DNA from: Pseudoalteromonas atlantica | GTDB taxonomy: Bacteria > Pseudomonadota > Gammaproteobacteria > Enterobacterales > Alteromonadaceae | Reading direction: 5' to 3' | DNA length: 64,000 nt | NCBI GenBank assembly: GCA_007988745.1 | Contig: BJUT01000009.1 | Location: forward strand, 33,500-97,499 | Shown: positions 45,731 to 55,291 of the stretch, in pieces | How positions within the stretch are numbered: position 1 is the first letter of the stretch | Layout of the letters: each line of letters begins with the position of its first letter | Position numbers and translations under genes: made by a program | The notes under the pieces: model-generated | The model's database searches: none | What the model saw: only the letters and a program-made list of their open reading frames with translations | What the model was told of the DNA's origin: nothing

Positions 45731-46432
45731 ATGTTAAGTCCTTACTTTCAGCAGCATGCTGATTATGTTTCTATCTCTCGTGAGCAAGGGTGTCGTTTCG
45801 CAAAGTGCGTTGCCGATGATTACAACCCACTTCATGACAAAGATGCCAAAAAGTTTTGCGCGCCAGGAGACTTACTTTTTTCTTTAGTGTTAGACCGCTA
45901 CGGTATAAGTGAGCGAATGGAATTTACCTTTGCCGGTATGGTTGATGAAAACACCAAACTTAACTTCCCAGAAGGGGATGATGAGTTTGATGTAACCAAC
46001 GGCGACAAAGTAATTTTAAAGGTAAAACGCGAAGGTAAAACCAGCAAATGCCCAACACTTACAAATAGCTTAATAAAAAACTATGTTGAGTTTTCTGGTG
46101 CAGCATTTCCGCACGTAATTATTCCGCTAATGGGTAAGCAAGATGTAATGATTAACCCAGCGCGCCCTATGGTTATTTACGAGTCGATGATCATTAACCT
46201 TGATAACATTAATATTCAAACGCCATCGCTTGAGTTTGCTGAGCCAAGTTTTGAGTACACGGGTAAGCGCGGCAAAATTACCTTGCGCTTTAATTTACTA
46301 GAAAACGGCGAAAAAGTGGGTTTTGGTGAAAAGCACATGGTGGTGTCGGGTATTCGTGAATACTGCCAAGCAACGGTTGATGACTTAATCGCATTTTATA
46401 ATGAGCGAAAAGCCACCTTAAAACCGGTTTAA
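45731..46432 (+). CDS. DUF3581 protein (hotdog-like)
   Basis: 233 residues, soluble. The start YVSISREQGCRFAKCVADDYNPLHDKDAKKFCAPG has the DYNPLH-DxxxA pattern seen in MaoC/hot-dog dehydratases. It matches the DUF3581 family of marine gammaproteobacteria. Function unknown; an acyl-thioester ligand is a guess from the fold. Single gene. Confidence 0.8.
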   Translation: MLSPYFQQHADYVSISREQGCRFAKCVADDYNPLHDKDAKKFCAPGDLLFSLVLDRYGISERMEFTFAGMVDENTKLNFPEGDDEFDVTNGDKVILKVKREGKTSKCPTLTNSLIKNYVEFSGAAFPHVIIPLMGKQDVMINPARPMVIYESMIINLDNINIQTPSLEFAEPSFEYTGKRGKITLRFNLLENGEKVGFGEKHMVVSGIREYCQATVDDLIAFYNERKATLKPV

Positions 46433-46447
46433 CGTCATTAAATTATA

Positions 46448-46609
46448 ATACCAATTCGCAATAATACTTAATCATTTTTAGGGGCTAAAAGTGTTGCTAT
46501 CTGCATTAAAAAATTCTCATTTAGAACAACTAAATAGCGAATTTTTTGCCTAGCTATCAACACGTTTATCTGTCCTCAAAATAGCTCACTTAATTAAGCG
46601 GATTGGTAT
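46448..46609. mobile_element. MITE-like intergenic repeat, copy 2
   Basis: 162 bp bounded by ATACCAATTCGC and GCGGATTGGTAT. It is similar in inverted orientation to the copy at 22489-22699 and more distantly to 63412-63573. It lies 16 bp after the DUF3581 stop and abuts the terminator at 46611. It has no open frame of note, and with the terminator explains most of the 325-bp gap. Confidence 0.82.
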
Positions 46610-46610
46610 A

Positions 46611-46648
46611 AAAAAGGCGCTAAATACATTGTTATTTAGCGCCTTTTT
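46611..46648 (+). terminator. Rho-independent terminator after the DUF3581 gene
   Basis: 16-bp perfect arms AAAAAGGCGCTAAATA/TATTTAGCGCCTTTTT with a 6-base loop. It directly adjoins the end of the MITE-like repeat, so the repeat sits between the gene and its terminator. Confidence 0.92.
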
Positions 46649-46757
46649 TATTGGTTTAGAGAATGCAGCTAGGCTGAATACTTTTCTGAGCTGGTTAATT
46701 TACGCAGTACCGTAATATGCGTACAATAGCGCTCTTTGTTATTTTAAAGCTAAGCCT

Positions 46758-48008
46758 ATGTCTGCCACATCGTTTTCATCTCTTAAACTCGATTCGTTAT
46801 TACTAACCGCAATTGAGCAAAATAATTACACCACGCCTACCGCAATTCAGGTTAAAACTATTCCGCACATATTAGCGGGCAGCGATGTAATGGGCAGCGC
46901 GCAAACAGGCACAGGTAAAACAGCCGCCTTTGTATTACCACTACTACATAAGCTTTTAAATACACCAAAAAAAGATGAGCCAGGCATAGCTCGAGTGGTT
47001 ATTTTAACGCCCACGCGTGAGCTTGCTCAGCAAGTGTTTGCAAGCTTTGAAAAATACGCCCAAGGCACAAATATTCAAGGCGCTTTAGCGTATGGCGGTG
47101 CAAGTATTGGCCCGCAAATTAAAGCGCTTAAAACGGCGCAAGTGATAGTCGCAACGCCTGGGCGTTTACTTGATCATATTGTTAAAGGCAGTGTGGTGCT
47201 TTCAAGTGTTGATTCGTTAGTATTTGATGAAGCCGACCGTATGCTGGATATGGGCTTTATTGATGAAATAAAACGTATTTTGCGCCACATTCCGGGCGAT
47301 CGCCAAACCTTATTGTTCTCAGCCACATTCGATGACAGCGTGTTTGAGCTGAGTAAAAAACTACTTAAAAACCCCGAGCTAATTGAGGTTGATAAACGTA
47401 ACTCAGCCGCCGTTGAAGTAGAGCAAGTTATTTACGCAGTTGATGAAGAGCGAAAGCGTGAGCTTGTATCACACATGATTGGCATGAAAAATTGGCGCCA
47501 GGTACTTATATTTACACGTACCAAACAAATGGCCGATAAACTTGCCAAAGAAATGTGTAAAGACGGCTTAAAAACTGAGTCTATCCATGGCGATAAATCA
47601 CAAGGTGCACGCGACCGTGCATTACAAAACTTTAAAGAAGGCACTACGCGGGTTTTAGTTGCCACCGATGTAGCTGCCCGCGGTTTAGATATTCCAGCGC
47701 TTAAATACGTAATAAACTTTGAGCTACCTTACATAGCAGAAGATTACGTACACCGAATTGGCCGTACGGGGCGCGCTGGCGAGCAAGGCCTTGCCATGTC
47801 GCTGGTAAGTATTGACGAGCAGTGGTTACTGGAAGAAATTGAAGTGCTACTGGATACCCGCTTAGCACCACAATGGCTAGAAGGTTACGAGCCTGATTTA
47901 AACAAGCCCCCTAAAGATAACCGTAAAAACACCAACAAAGCGCGTAAAGATCGCGATAAAAAGCGCATTACCGGGCAAAGAGCACCAAGTAAACGCCGCA
48001 GAAAGTAG
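46758..48008 (+). CDS. DEAD-box RNA helicase (RhlE-like)
   Basis: 416 residues. Q motif (NYTTPTAIQVKTIP), Walker A SAQTGTGKT, PTRELAQQ, DEAD in VFDEADRMLDMGF, SAT in LFSATF, and HRIGRTGRAG; then a basic C-terminal tail (KARKDRDKKR, KRRRK). ATP-dependent RNA unwinding, likely in ribosome assembly or RNA decay. RhlE versus SrmB cannot be settled by eye. Confidence 0.92.
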   Translation: MSATSFSSLKLDSLLLTAIEQNNYTTPTAIQVKTIPHILAGSDVMGSAQTGTGKTAAFVLPLLHKLLNTPKKDEPGIARVVILTPTRELAQQVFASFEKYAQGTNIQGALAYGGASIGPQIKALKTAQVIVATPGRLLDHIVKGSVVLSSVDSLVFDEADRMLDMGFIDEIKRILRHIPGDRQTLLFSATFDDSVFELSKKLLKNPELIEVDKRNSAAVEVEQVIYAVDEERKRELVSHMIGMKNWRQVLIFTRTKQMADKLAKEMCKDGLKTESIHGDKSQGARDRALQNFKEGTTRVLVATDVAARGLDIPALKYVINFELPYIAEDYVHRIGRTGRAGEQGLAMSLVSIDEQWLLEEIEVLLDTRLAPQWLEGYEPDLNKPPKDNRKNTNKARKDRDKKRITGQRAPSKRRRK

Positions 48009-48063
48009 CCTTAAACATATTTATTTGGCTATACTAAGGCCACTAAATAGCTGAGGTATAGTT

Positions 48064-49041
48064 ATGTTTGAAACAGATCAATGGGCGTTTTCTGGTGTCG
48101 ATGGCCAAATATCATTACATAAATGGCAAAAAACCATTGATCTTATTACGGGGCTTTTTTCGGCCCCCTCTGGTTATATAGTGCAAGCTACTAGTAAAGG
48201 TTATCGTGTAGTTATTAGAGCTAATGAAGGTGGCTCACACTTTGAAACCAACCCTATACTCCCTCCCGAAACTCCCTTATTTTGTAAATATGTAGCCGAA
48301 AACAACAACACTTTGTATGTTAGCGATACCCGCAGCGATACGCAGTGGAATACCATGCCCGAGGTTATTGAAGATGGCGTTGAATCCTACCTGGGCTTGC
48401 CAATTCACTGGCCTGAAGGTGAAGTATTTGGCACCTTGTGTTTAAAAGATTCAAAAAAAACCAGTTACACCGATGAATATTTTGAGCTAATAGAGCAGCT
48501 TCGTGATTTAATTGAAGACGATTTAGCCCTTATTTATAGCTTTGAGCAAATGCGCGAAATAGCCATGCTCGACCCGCTTACCAATATTTATAATCGCCGT
48601 GCACTTAGCTTACTTGCCCAACACAAACTTAATTTAGCGCTGCGTTTAGGTTTTGATGTGTGTTGCTTGTTTATTGATGTAAACGACTTTAAAAAACTAA
48701 ACGACACTTATGGCCATGAAATAGGCGATCAAGCGTTAATCCTCTTAGCAAATACCTTAAAAACACATTTAAGAGAGGCTGATATAGTAGGGCGTTTAGG
48801 CGGCGATGAATTTGTAGCTGTGATGCAAATTAGTGATAGAAGTAAGCTTAGCCATATTATTGATAAAATAAAAATTGAGTATAAAAACGCACTATTAGAA
48901 AACAACGTGTGCGCGCTGACACTTAGCATAGGCGAAAGTTTTACTAATAAACAAAAGCAACCTTTTGATACGTTATTAAATTTGGCCGATCACCAAATGT
49001 ATAAAAATAAACAAGCGTACAAATTGGCTAAAAAAGCATAA
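48064..49041 (+). CDS. Diguanylate cyclase with GAF domain
   Basis: 325 residues, cytoplasmic. GAF domain (about 15-160; VSDTRSDTQWNTMPEVIEDGVESYLGLPI, FGTLCLKD) and GGDEF domain (about 175-322) with active RLGGDEF and I-site READ. GAGGTATAGTT precedes the ATG. Stand-alone; the signal bound by GAF is unknown. Confidence 0.9.
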   Translation: MFETDQWAFSGVDGQISLHKWQKTIDLITGLFSAPSGYIVQATSKGYRVVIRANEGGSHFETNPILPPETPLFCKYVAENNNTLYVSDTRSDTQWNTMPEVIEDGVESYLGLPIHWPEGEVFGTLCLKDSKKTSYTDEYFELIEQLRDLIEDDLALIYSFEQMREIAMLDPLTNIYNRRALSLLAQHKLNLALRLGFDVCCLFIDVNDFKKLNDTYGHEIGDQALILLANTLKTHLREADIVGRLGGDEFVAVMQISDRSKLSHIIDKIKIEYKNALLENNVCALTLSIGESFTNKQKQPFDTLLNLADHQMYKNKQAYKLAKKA

Positions 49042-49118
49042 TAATAAAAGTAATACACTTAAACATAGCAACAAAAAAGCAAGCCATTAGGCTTGCTATA
49101 AACGGTGTGAATTAGGCG

Positions 49119-50084
49119 TTAAGCGATTTGTTTTTCGGCTAGGTTTAATTCCATAATGGCTTTTAATAAACGGTATAAGTTTATTGATGCGTCAATTTCT
49201 TCTTTACGGTTTGTTAAGCTTTCAATATTTAAGCCCAGTGGCACATCTAGGTGCGCACAGTTTTTGAGTATTAGGTCGAGATTTTCTCGGCAAATACGTA
49301 CAGATTCACTTAAGGTATTGTCTGCATCGAGCATGCGCCATTTAGTGGCCTCTGGCACTGAGATACCCAACCATTGCATAAACTCTAAGGTTTTATCGCC
49401 ACCGCACGGCGTAAACGTTAAAATAATCCGTTTTGGTGTAATACCTTGTGCTTTACAGGTACGCGCGTAACTTGTGATTAGCTCTATAGTTGCTTGCGCG
49501 TCGTAAACCGCTTGCGATATAAAAAACTGACAACCTTGTGCTGTTTTTTCTATAAGGCGCTCGTGCTCATTTCGCTTACTTGAATGTCGCTCAGCAATGG
49601 TAACGCCCCCTAAAAAGAAGTCATCACTTTGCTCTGCAAGCGTTTTATAGGCATCGGGCAAGCTTAGTTTTATATCACCTACCGATGAGGGGCTACCCAC
49701 TAAAACGACATTTTTTAAATCGTAGTCGTTTTTAGTTTCATCCAACCAGCCTTTAAACTCCTCTACACCACGTTGTGCCACACTTTTGTAAGTAATGACA
49801 TCTGGAGCAGATAAATTACGTAGTAAGTGGCTGTATTCACGTGGGTCTACAGTTTGTTTAAACGGAAATGGTCGTGCTTTATCTGTACGGCTACTTTCAT
49901 CTTGAATGTCGTAAATTATCACGCCGTCGTATTCAATTTCGTGTAAGCGAGCAAGTAGTTTTTCTGCAATGATTTTTAGTTGCGCTTTATCAGTACCAAT
50001 TTTAGGTGGAGTAGTACCAATAAGATAAACACCTTGATTGGTGTCTTCTATTTTTTCTTGTAGTGATAAAGCCATAATCCTCAT
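49119..50084 (-). CDS. Methylenetetrahydrofolate reductase family protein (second type)
   Basis: 321 residues; start is ATG 50084 or ATG 50075, neither with ideal ribosome-binding-site spacing. TIM-barrel pattern of MTHFR-like flavoproteins (DGVIIYDIQDESSR, NVVLVGSPSSVGDIKLS, GCQFFISQAVYD, IILTFTPCGGDKTLEF), but it lacks the usual MetF N-terminus and resembles the alternative group sometimes called mycobacterial-type. Likely links folate one-carbon units to methionine; a perfect MetJ-box core upstream supports this. The exact reaction is inference. Confidence 0.75.
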   Translation of the reverse strand: MRIMALSLQEKIEDTNQGVYLIGTTPPKIGTDKAQLKIIAEKLLARLHEIEYDGVIIYDIQDESSRTDKARPFPFKQTVDPREYSHLLRNLSAPDVITYKSVAQRGVEEFKGWLDETKNDYDLKNVVLVGSPSSVGDIKLSLPDAYKTLAEQSDDFFLGGVTIAERHSSKRNEHERLIEKTAQGCQFFISQAVYDAQATIELITSYARTCKAQGITPKRIILTFTPCGGDKTLEFMQWLGISVPEATKWRMLDADNTLSESVRICRENLDLILKNCAHLDVPLGLNIESLTNRKEEIDASINLYRLLKAIMELNLAEKQIA

Positions 50085-50127
50085 TCCAGCTTAGTCCAAT
50101 GTATGTAATTTAATATAGCAGCCATTT

Positions 50128-50135
50128 AGACGTCT
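50128..50135 (-). promoter_or_regulatory. Candidate MetJ box upstream of the MTHFR-like gene
   Basis: AGACGTCT is a perfect match to the 8-bp MetJ half-operator. The next 8 bases (AGATAGAT) and the previous 8 (AGCCATTT) are degenerate repeats in register, as MetJ arrays are. It lies 43 bp before the start at 50084. An 8-mer is expected about once in this much sequence by chance, so position is the main support. Confidence 0.5.
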
Positions 50136-50334
50136 AGATAGATTTATTTAGTGAAAGTTTTTCAATCAACTTGAGCTTTTTTCATACTTAAATGTTTTTA
50201 AAATAGGGAATTGACACAGTTGTTTACATTATAAATAGCCGATGGGCTCTTATATTTAGTGGCTTTGGGGCATAATCTAAGCGAGTTAGTATTAAACCTA
50301 ATAACAAATTTGCTCAATTTAAAAAGGGACAACA

Positions 50335-53214
50335 ATGAAATTTAAATTACTAGCAACAAGCTTAGCGGTATCGCTGGCATTAACAGGCTGCGCAACACAG
50401 CAAAGCGAAAACACCCAAGCGGCACAACAACAGCAAACAACAAAAGCTGACGAACGTGTATTTTCGCAAGAGTACTTAATCGAAGAGCTTGATAACGGCT
50501 TGCGTGTAATGGTTGTTAAAACTGATTACCCCGATGTAGTCTCGCTGCAAATTCCGGTATCGGTTGGCTCGCGTAATGAAGTAAAAGCAGGTAAAACCGG
50601 TTTTGCTCACTTTTTTGAGCACATGATGTTTAAAGGCTCTAAAAAATTTCCGCAAGACGAATACACTGCCATATTTAAAAATGCAGGGGTCGATAACCGT
50701 GCTTACACCACTAACGATTACACAAACTACCATTTAAACTTTTCAAAGCAGCACCTTGATAAAGTACTTGAAATTGAAGCCGATATTTTTCAAAACTTAA
50801 CCTACACCGAAGAGCAATTTAGAACCGAAGCGCTAACGGTTAAAGGGGAATATTTAAAAAATAACGCCAGCCCAATTCGTAAGTTATTGAGCGCAGTACG
50901 CGAAGAAGCGTTTGATACACACACCTATAAACATACCACCATGGGCTTTTTTGAAGATATAGAAGCCATGCCAGATCAAATGGCGTACGGTAAAGAATTT
51001 TTTGATAAGTTTTATAAGCCTGAATATGTATCGCTAGTGATTGTGGGCGATATTGACCCACAAGCCACAATGGCTATGGTTAAAAAACATTGGGGTGGCT
51101 GGGAAAAAGGCGATTACGTTGCCGATATTAAAGCTGAGCCAAAGCAGCAAGCACCTAAATATGTACATGAGAAAAACGAAGGTTTGCCTGGTCATTGGTT
51201 GCTTGTATCTTACAAAGGGGCTGCATGGGAGCCTGCTAAAAAGGACAGAGCCGCACTTGATTTAATCTCACAGCTTTATTTTTCTAAAAACTCCGATTTA
51301 TACCAAGAGCTAGTTGTTGATAAACAAATAGCGAGTCAAATGTTTACCTACAATCCAGAGACAAAAGATCCTGGCTTACTGCATGTATTTGTAAAAGTAG
51401 AAAACGAAGATGATTTAGCAAAAGCACGCGATGCTATTAACCGCACTTACGCAAAAGCACGTACCGAACTTGTTGATGAGCAAAAACTAAGTGATTTAAA
51501 GTCTAACCTTAAATACAGCTTTATTAACGGCTTAGACTCATCGCAAGCGATTGCATCAACACTTGCAAGTTATATGCATTTTGAGCGCGACCCAGAGGTT
51601 ATTAACCAGCTTTATAAATCGGCCGACAACATCACAGCACAAGATATTAAAGCCGTGGCTAATAAGTATTTTGTAGATGACGCGCGTACTACCGTAACTA
51701 TGTCGGCACTTGATAAAGCGCCAGGGTTTGAACAAGAAACAAGCTTAAACGCATTAGTAGCTAAGCGTGATAAAGCGCCAGAGGCACCCGTATTTAAAGT
51801 GCTTGATAAAACGAATAGCTCGCCGCTGATTGATGTAAACTTTTTATTCAATACAGGGGCTGCTGCAGACCCGCAAGGTAAAAAAGGGGTTGCTGCGCTC
51901 ACAGCCGCTATGCTTGCTCAAGGTGGCTCGCAAAGTACGAGTTACAAAGATATACAAAAAGCGCTTTATCCGCTTGCTGGCAGCTTTGGTTATCAAATAG
52001 ATAAAGAAATGCTGTCATTCCAAGGGCGTATTCATAAAGATAACGCTGCCACATGGTATGCGCTTGTAAGCGATCAATTACTTAACCCAGGCTTTAGAGA
52101 CGATGACTTTAAACGCCTTAAAAAAGAAATGATCGACGGTATTAAATCGGGATTAAAAGCCTCTAACGATGAAGAGCTAGGTAAAGAAGTGCTTTACAGC
52201 GCACTTTACAAAGGCCACCCATACGAAAGCTACAATTACGGGGATATTTCGGATTTAGAAGCATTAACGCTTGATGATGTAAAAGCCTTTTACAACACAG
52301 AGCTTACCCAATCTAAACTAACACTGGGTTTAATTGGTGCTGTGCCAAAAGCGCTTAAAGCAGAAATTATGAGCGACTTAGCAACCTTACCTAAAGGCGA
52401 GCAAAGCCGTTTAAGTATTCCTGATGCGCCAGAGCTCAAAGGTCACCATGCAACGATTGTAGAAAAGTCGGCGCAATCTACTGCGGTATCGTTTGGTTTC
52501 CCAATTAATACTATTCGCAGTAGTGAAGATTGGACAGCCCTTTGGCTGGTACGTTCGTACTTTGGTGAGCACCGTAGTTCTAACTCATACCTGTATGAGC
52601 GAATTCGTCAAACACGTGGTATGAACTACGGCGATTACGCTTACATTGAGTACTTCCCACGTGGCATGTTTCAAACTAAGCCTGATGCAAACTTAGGACG
52701 TTCTGAGCAAATATTCCAAATTTGGTTACGCCCGCTGCGCTCTAATAACGATGCACACTTTGCAACACGTACCGCGTTGTTTGAGCTGGATAAGCTTATT
52801 AAAAATGGCTTAACCGAAAAAGACTTTGAAGCAACACGTAACTTTTTAATTAACTACGTACCACAGCTTGTCGCAAGTCAAAACCGCCAATTAGGTTATG
52901 CACTTGATAGTGAATTTTATAACACAGAGTCGTTTGTAAAATACGTGACAAGTAAACTTGAAAAGCTAACGCTTGCTGATGTTAATCGCGTGATTAAAGA
53001 TAATCTGCAAACAGATAACGTACAGTACGTGTTTATTACCGGTGACGGCGAAGACATGAAAAAACGTTTAGTGTCAGAGCAAACATCGCCAATGGTTTAC
53101 AACACAGAAAAACCAGCAGCGCTTGTTGCTGAGGATAAAGTCATTGCCGATTATAAATTAGCTATTCCAGCTAACAACATTGAAGTAATGGCTGTTGAAA
53201 AAGTGTTTCAGTAA
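50335..53214 (+). CDS. M16-family zinc metalloprotease lipoprotein
   Basis: 959 residues. Lipoprotein signal LALTGC (Cys19), then a Gln-rich linker. First M16 domain with the inverted zinc motif His92-Phe-Phe-Glu95-His96 and downstream Glu in EALTVKGEYLKN; the second pair of M16 domains (about 500-940) lacks HxxEH and ends with the R/Y region RIRQTRGMNYGDYAY, as in two-halved pitrilysin-like enzymes. Periplasmic peptide degradation. Preceded by AAAAAGGGACAAC and a 250-bp promoter region. Confidence 0.92.
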   Translation: MKFKLLATSLAVSLALTGCATQQSENTQAAQQQQTTKADERVFSQEYLIEELDNGLRVMVVKTDYPDVVSLQIPVSVGSRNEVKAGKTGFAHFFEHMMFKGSKKFPQDEYTAIFKNAGVDNRAYTTNDYTNYHLNFSKQHLDKVLEIEADIFQNLTYTEEQFRTEALTVKGEYLKNNASPIRKLLSAVREEAFDTHTYKHTTMGFFEDIEAMPDQMAYGKEFFDKFYKPEYVSLVIVGDIDPQATMAMVKKHWGGWEKGDYVADIKAEPKQQAPKYVHEKNEGLPGHWLLVSYKGAAWEPAKKDRAALDLISQLYFSKNSDLYQELVVDKQIASQMFTYNPETKDPGLLHVFVKVENEDDLAKARDAINRTYAKARTELVDEQKLSDLKSNLKYSFINGLDSSQAIASTLASYMHFERDPEVINQLYKSADNITAQDIKAVANKYFVDDARTTVTMSALDKAPGFEQETSLNALVAKRDKAPEAPVFKVLDKTNSSPLIDVNFLFNTGAAADPQGKKGVAALTAAMLAQGGSQSTSYKDIQKALYPLAGSFGYQIDKEMLSFQGRIHKDNAATWYALVSDQLLNPGFRDDDFKRLKKEMIDGIKSGLKASNDEELGKEVLYSALYKGHPYESYNYGDISDLEALTLDDVKAFYNTELTQSKLTLGLIGAVPKALKAEIMSDLATLPKGEQSRLSIPDAPELKGHHATIVEKSAQSTAVSFGFPINTIRSSEDWTALWLVRSYFGEHRSSNSYLYERIRQTRGMNYGDYAYIEYFPRGMFQTKPDANLGRSEQIFQIWLRPLRSNNDAHFATRTALFELDKLIKNGLTEKDFEATRNFLINYVPQLVASQNRQLGYALDSEFYNTESFVKYVTSKLEKLTLADVNRVIKDNLQTDNVQYVFITGDGEDMKKRLVSEQTSPMVYNTEKPAALVAEDKVIADYKLAIPANNIEVMAVEKVFQ

Positions 53215-53236
53215 TTAATCTCTTTTTCTAACATAT

Positions 53237-53273
53237 AAAAATGCCCCAGTGCTTATAGCCTGGGGCATTTTTA
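53237..53273 (+). terminator. Rho-independent terminator of the M16 gene
   Basis: AAAAATGCCCCAG/CTGGGGCATTTTT with a 10-base loop, 22 bp past the stop and before the convergent XRE gene. Confidence 0.92.
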
Positions 53274-53300
53274 TTTAATTAGTGCTATTAAAGCGTAGTA

Positions 53301-53615
53301 TTAGTTAGTCGCTAAAAGCACTGAGCCTGCGCCTAGAGCAAAGCTTATTAAGGAGCTAATAACAACCCCCGCTAAAAAGCTTTTAGTTGGCGTACTTTTA
53401 ACGTCATTATTTATAGGCTCATCAAGTTTAATTAGCTCGCCTTGGCGTACTTCAAGTACCGCGCAAAGCGCCATAGTGGTTTCTTTAGAAGCGGCGCCTT
53501 CTTTTTCTACCCGTTGAATGGTCCGCAAACTTACATCGCAGGCATCTGCGAGCTGTTGCTGCGTCCAATCTAACTTACTTCTAAGCGATTTAACTGTTGT
53601 AGGATTTAATTGCAC
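53301..53615 (-). CDS. XRE-family regulator with C-terminal membrane segment
   Basis: 104 residues, GTG start one base after the upstream gene's stop (TAA-C-GTG), so translation is coupled. HTH about 5-60 (WTQQQLADACDVSLRTIQRVEKEG), then a short linker and one hydrophobic segment (about 78-101). A DNA-binding protein tethered to the membrane is unusual and suggests that the partner protein or a membrane signal controls it. Confidence 0.8.
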   Translation of the reverse strand: MQLNPTTVKSLRSKLDWTQQQLADACDVSLRTIQRVEKEGAASKETTMALCAVLEVRQGELIKLDEPINNDVKSTPTKSFLAGVVISSLISFALGAGSVLLATN

Positions 53616-53616
53616 G

Positions 53617-54024
53617 TTAAAGCTTCCCTACAAATAGTTCAACAATAGTTGCCGTTGTATAGCCAAACACCGCGCCACCTAATGTACAGCCAGCAAGAAA
53701 AAATGCTGCCTTTTTAGGATCGTCTGAAAGACTACTTTGAACTTGTTTGGCTATCACACTGCTATTTTTATAAAGAGTGCACTCCAGACGCCCTGTAAGT
53801 ATATTAAGCATGTCAAATTTTACTTGGTACTGTGAGCCCTCAAAAGCAAAAGAGTGTGTGCTTGCACAGTAGATATTTCGTTTTTTACTGAATAGGTCAT
53901 CGTTTACAAATACTTCTTCTTTACCAGTAAAGTAGCTTCCAAAACAGGCTATTTGATTGTCGCCATCTTGAAAGTAAAATTTATAACCAAGCTTTTTTGT
54001 ATTCAATATATCGTTTTTCATCAT
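53617..54024 (-). CDS. Unrecognised protein coupled to the XRE regulator
   Basis: 135 residues (or 134 from the second ATG; CAACAAGGATAACG precedes both). N-terminal ~100 residues are beta-rich and polar (FYFQDGDNQIACFGSYFTGKEEVFVNDD), and a hydrophobic Gly-rich segment (about 107-131; AAFFLAGCTLGGAVFGYTTATIVE) follows. Both genes of the pair end in a membrane segment, so the products may pair at the membrane. Family not recognised. Confidence 0.65.
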   Translation of the reverse strand: MMKNDILNTKKLGYKFYFQDGDNQIACFGSYFTGKEEVFVNDDLFSKKRNIYCASTHSFAFEGSQYQVKFDMLNILTGRLECTLYKNSSVIAKQVQSSLSDDPKKAAFFLAGCTLGGAVFGYTTATIVELFVGKL

Positions 54025-54089
54025 CGTTATCCTTGTTGAGTTGATGATGCTAATTTAGCGTTTGTTTTTATTTTTTACGCCGTCAGTAG

Positions 54090-54131
54090 TATGCCAGTAG
54101 CTAGTTTGGCATATGACAGTAACCCTGTCAT
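54090..54131. promoter_or_regulatory. Two abutting palindromes upstream of the XRE operon
   Basis: TATGCCA-N10-TGGCATA (54090-54113) shares its last base with ATGACAG-TAACC-CTGTCAT (54113-54131). They lie about 70-110 bp before the first gene of the operon, in a 296-bp divergent gap, and are candidate operators for the XRE protein. Confidence 0.5.
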
Positions 54132-54320
54132 GCTGCTTTAGTATCTGATTTTTAATGTAAAAGTAAAATTTTTATATTTTTTATAGACTACTTAGCTGTC
54201 ATACGGAGTATTACTTCACATTAATAAATTATGCAACTAGCGTGAAGTAAAGTAACAATATTGTGTTAAAAAATTGTTATTGATTATACTGATTAACAAC
54301 AAAGCTAAAATGGAAAGCTC

Positions 54321-55250
54321 GTGATTGACGATAAAGCGTTTTTTAAGTTGGTACTAGATACCACGCCCGACCAAGTAGTGGTTATTAATTCTAACGGCGA
54401 CATAGTTTATATAAACCGAAGCTGGCAAAACTTTGGTGAGCAAAACGACTGTGCCTGCTGTGATATGTGGGAGCAGCAAAATTACTTAGCAGAGTGTGAA
54501 AAAGCTGCTAAAAAAGGAGATAGCTTTGGTTTAAAGGCATTTAACGGCATTAAATCAGTTATTTCGGGGGCTAATGACGACTTTTATTTAGAATATCCAT
54601 GTCATAGTGAAGATGAAAAACGTTGGTTTATGATGCGAGTAGTGTCGTTTAGCCATACCGATAAAGCGTATTACGCTATTAGCCATCAAAATATTACCGA
54701 GCGTAAACTGGCTGAAGAGCAAGTACAAAAACTTGCCGCTATTGATGGCTTAACTGATATTGCTAACCGAGGCTTTTTTGATACCTTTTTAGAGCAAGAA
54801 TGGAATCGTTGTCAGCGTTTAGGTATGCCGCTTTCGTTGGCTATAATTGATATTGATGATTTTAAATTACTCAATGATACTTACGGCCACCAACAAGGCG
54901 ATACATGCTTAAAAAGGGTGGCTAAAGTACTCAATGAATTTACTAAACGCCCAGGTGACTTATGTGCCCGTTTTGGTGGTGAAGAATTTGTTTTAGTGTA
55001 TGGAAATACAAACTCAGATCAGGCCTTGTTAGTATTGAACGATATTTTAGAAAAATTAAAACAGTTAAACATTGAAAATAAACATTCATTACCCAGCCAA
55101 ACCCTTACAGTGAGTGTAGGCCTCACTACTATTACACCCAGTAGTGACTTTACCTGTGCGTATTTAATCAAAGAAGCAGACGATTTACTTTATAAAGCAA
55201 AAGATAAAGGAAAAGATGCTTTGTGTGTGAGTGATTTAGCACTCATATAA
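54321..55250 (+). CDS. Diguanylate cyclase with PAS domain
   Basis: 309 residues, GTG start after GGAAAGCTC. PAS domain (about 5-125; LDTTPDQVVVINSNGDIVYINRSWQNF, ending at ...SHQNITERKLAEEQV), then GGDEF (about 140-300) with RFGGEEF and I-site RPGD. A Cys pair (CACC) early in the PAS may bind a cofactor or be redox-active; that is speculative. Third diguanylate cyclase in the window. Confidence 0.9.
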   Translation: MIDDKAFFKLVLDTTPDQVVVINSNGDIVYINRSWQNFGEQNDCACCDMWEQQNYLAECEKAAKKGDSFGLKAFNGIKSVISGANDDFYLEYPCHSEDEKRWFMMRVVSFSHTDKAYYAISHQNITERKLAEEQVQKLAAIDGLTDIANRGFFDTFLEQEWNRCQRLGMPLSLAIIDIDDFKLLNDTYGHQQGDTCLKRVAKVLNEFTKRPGDLCARFGGEEFVLVYGNTNSDQALLVLNDILEKLKQLNIENKHSLPSQTLTVSVGLTTITPSSDFTCAYLIKEADDLLYKAKDKGKDALCVSDLALI

Positions 55251-55291
55251 TTTTTTTACTCTTAGTTATACCTAATAACCAGAACAAATAA

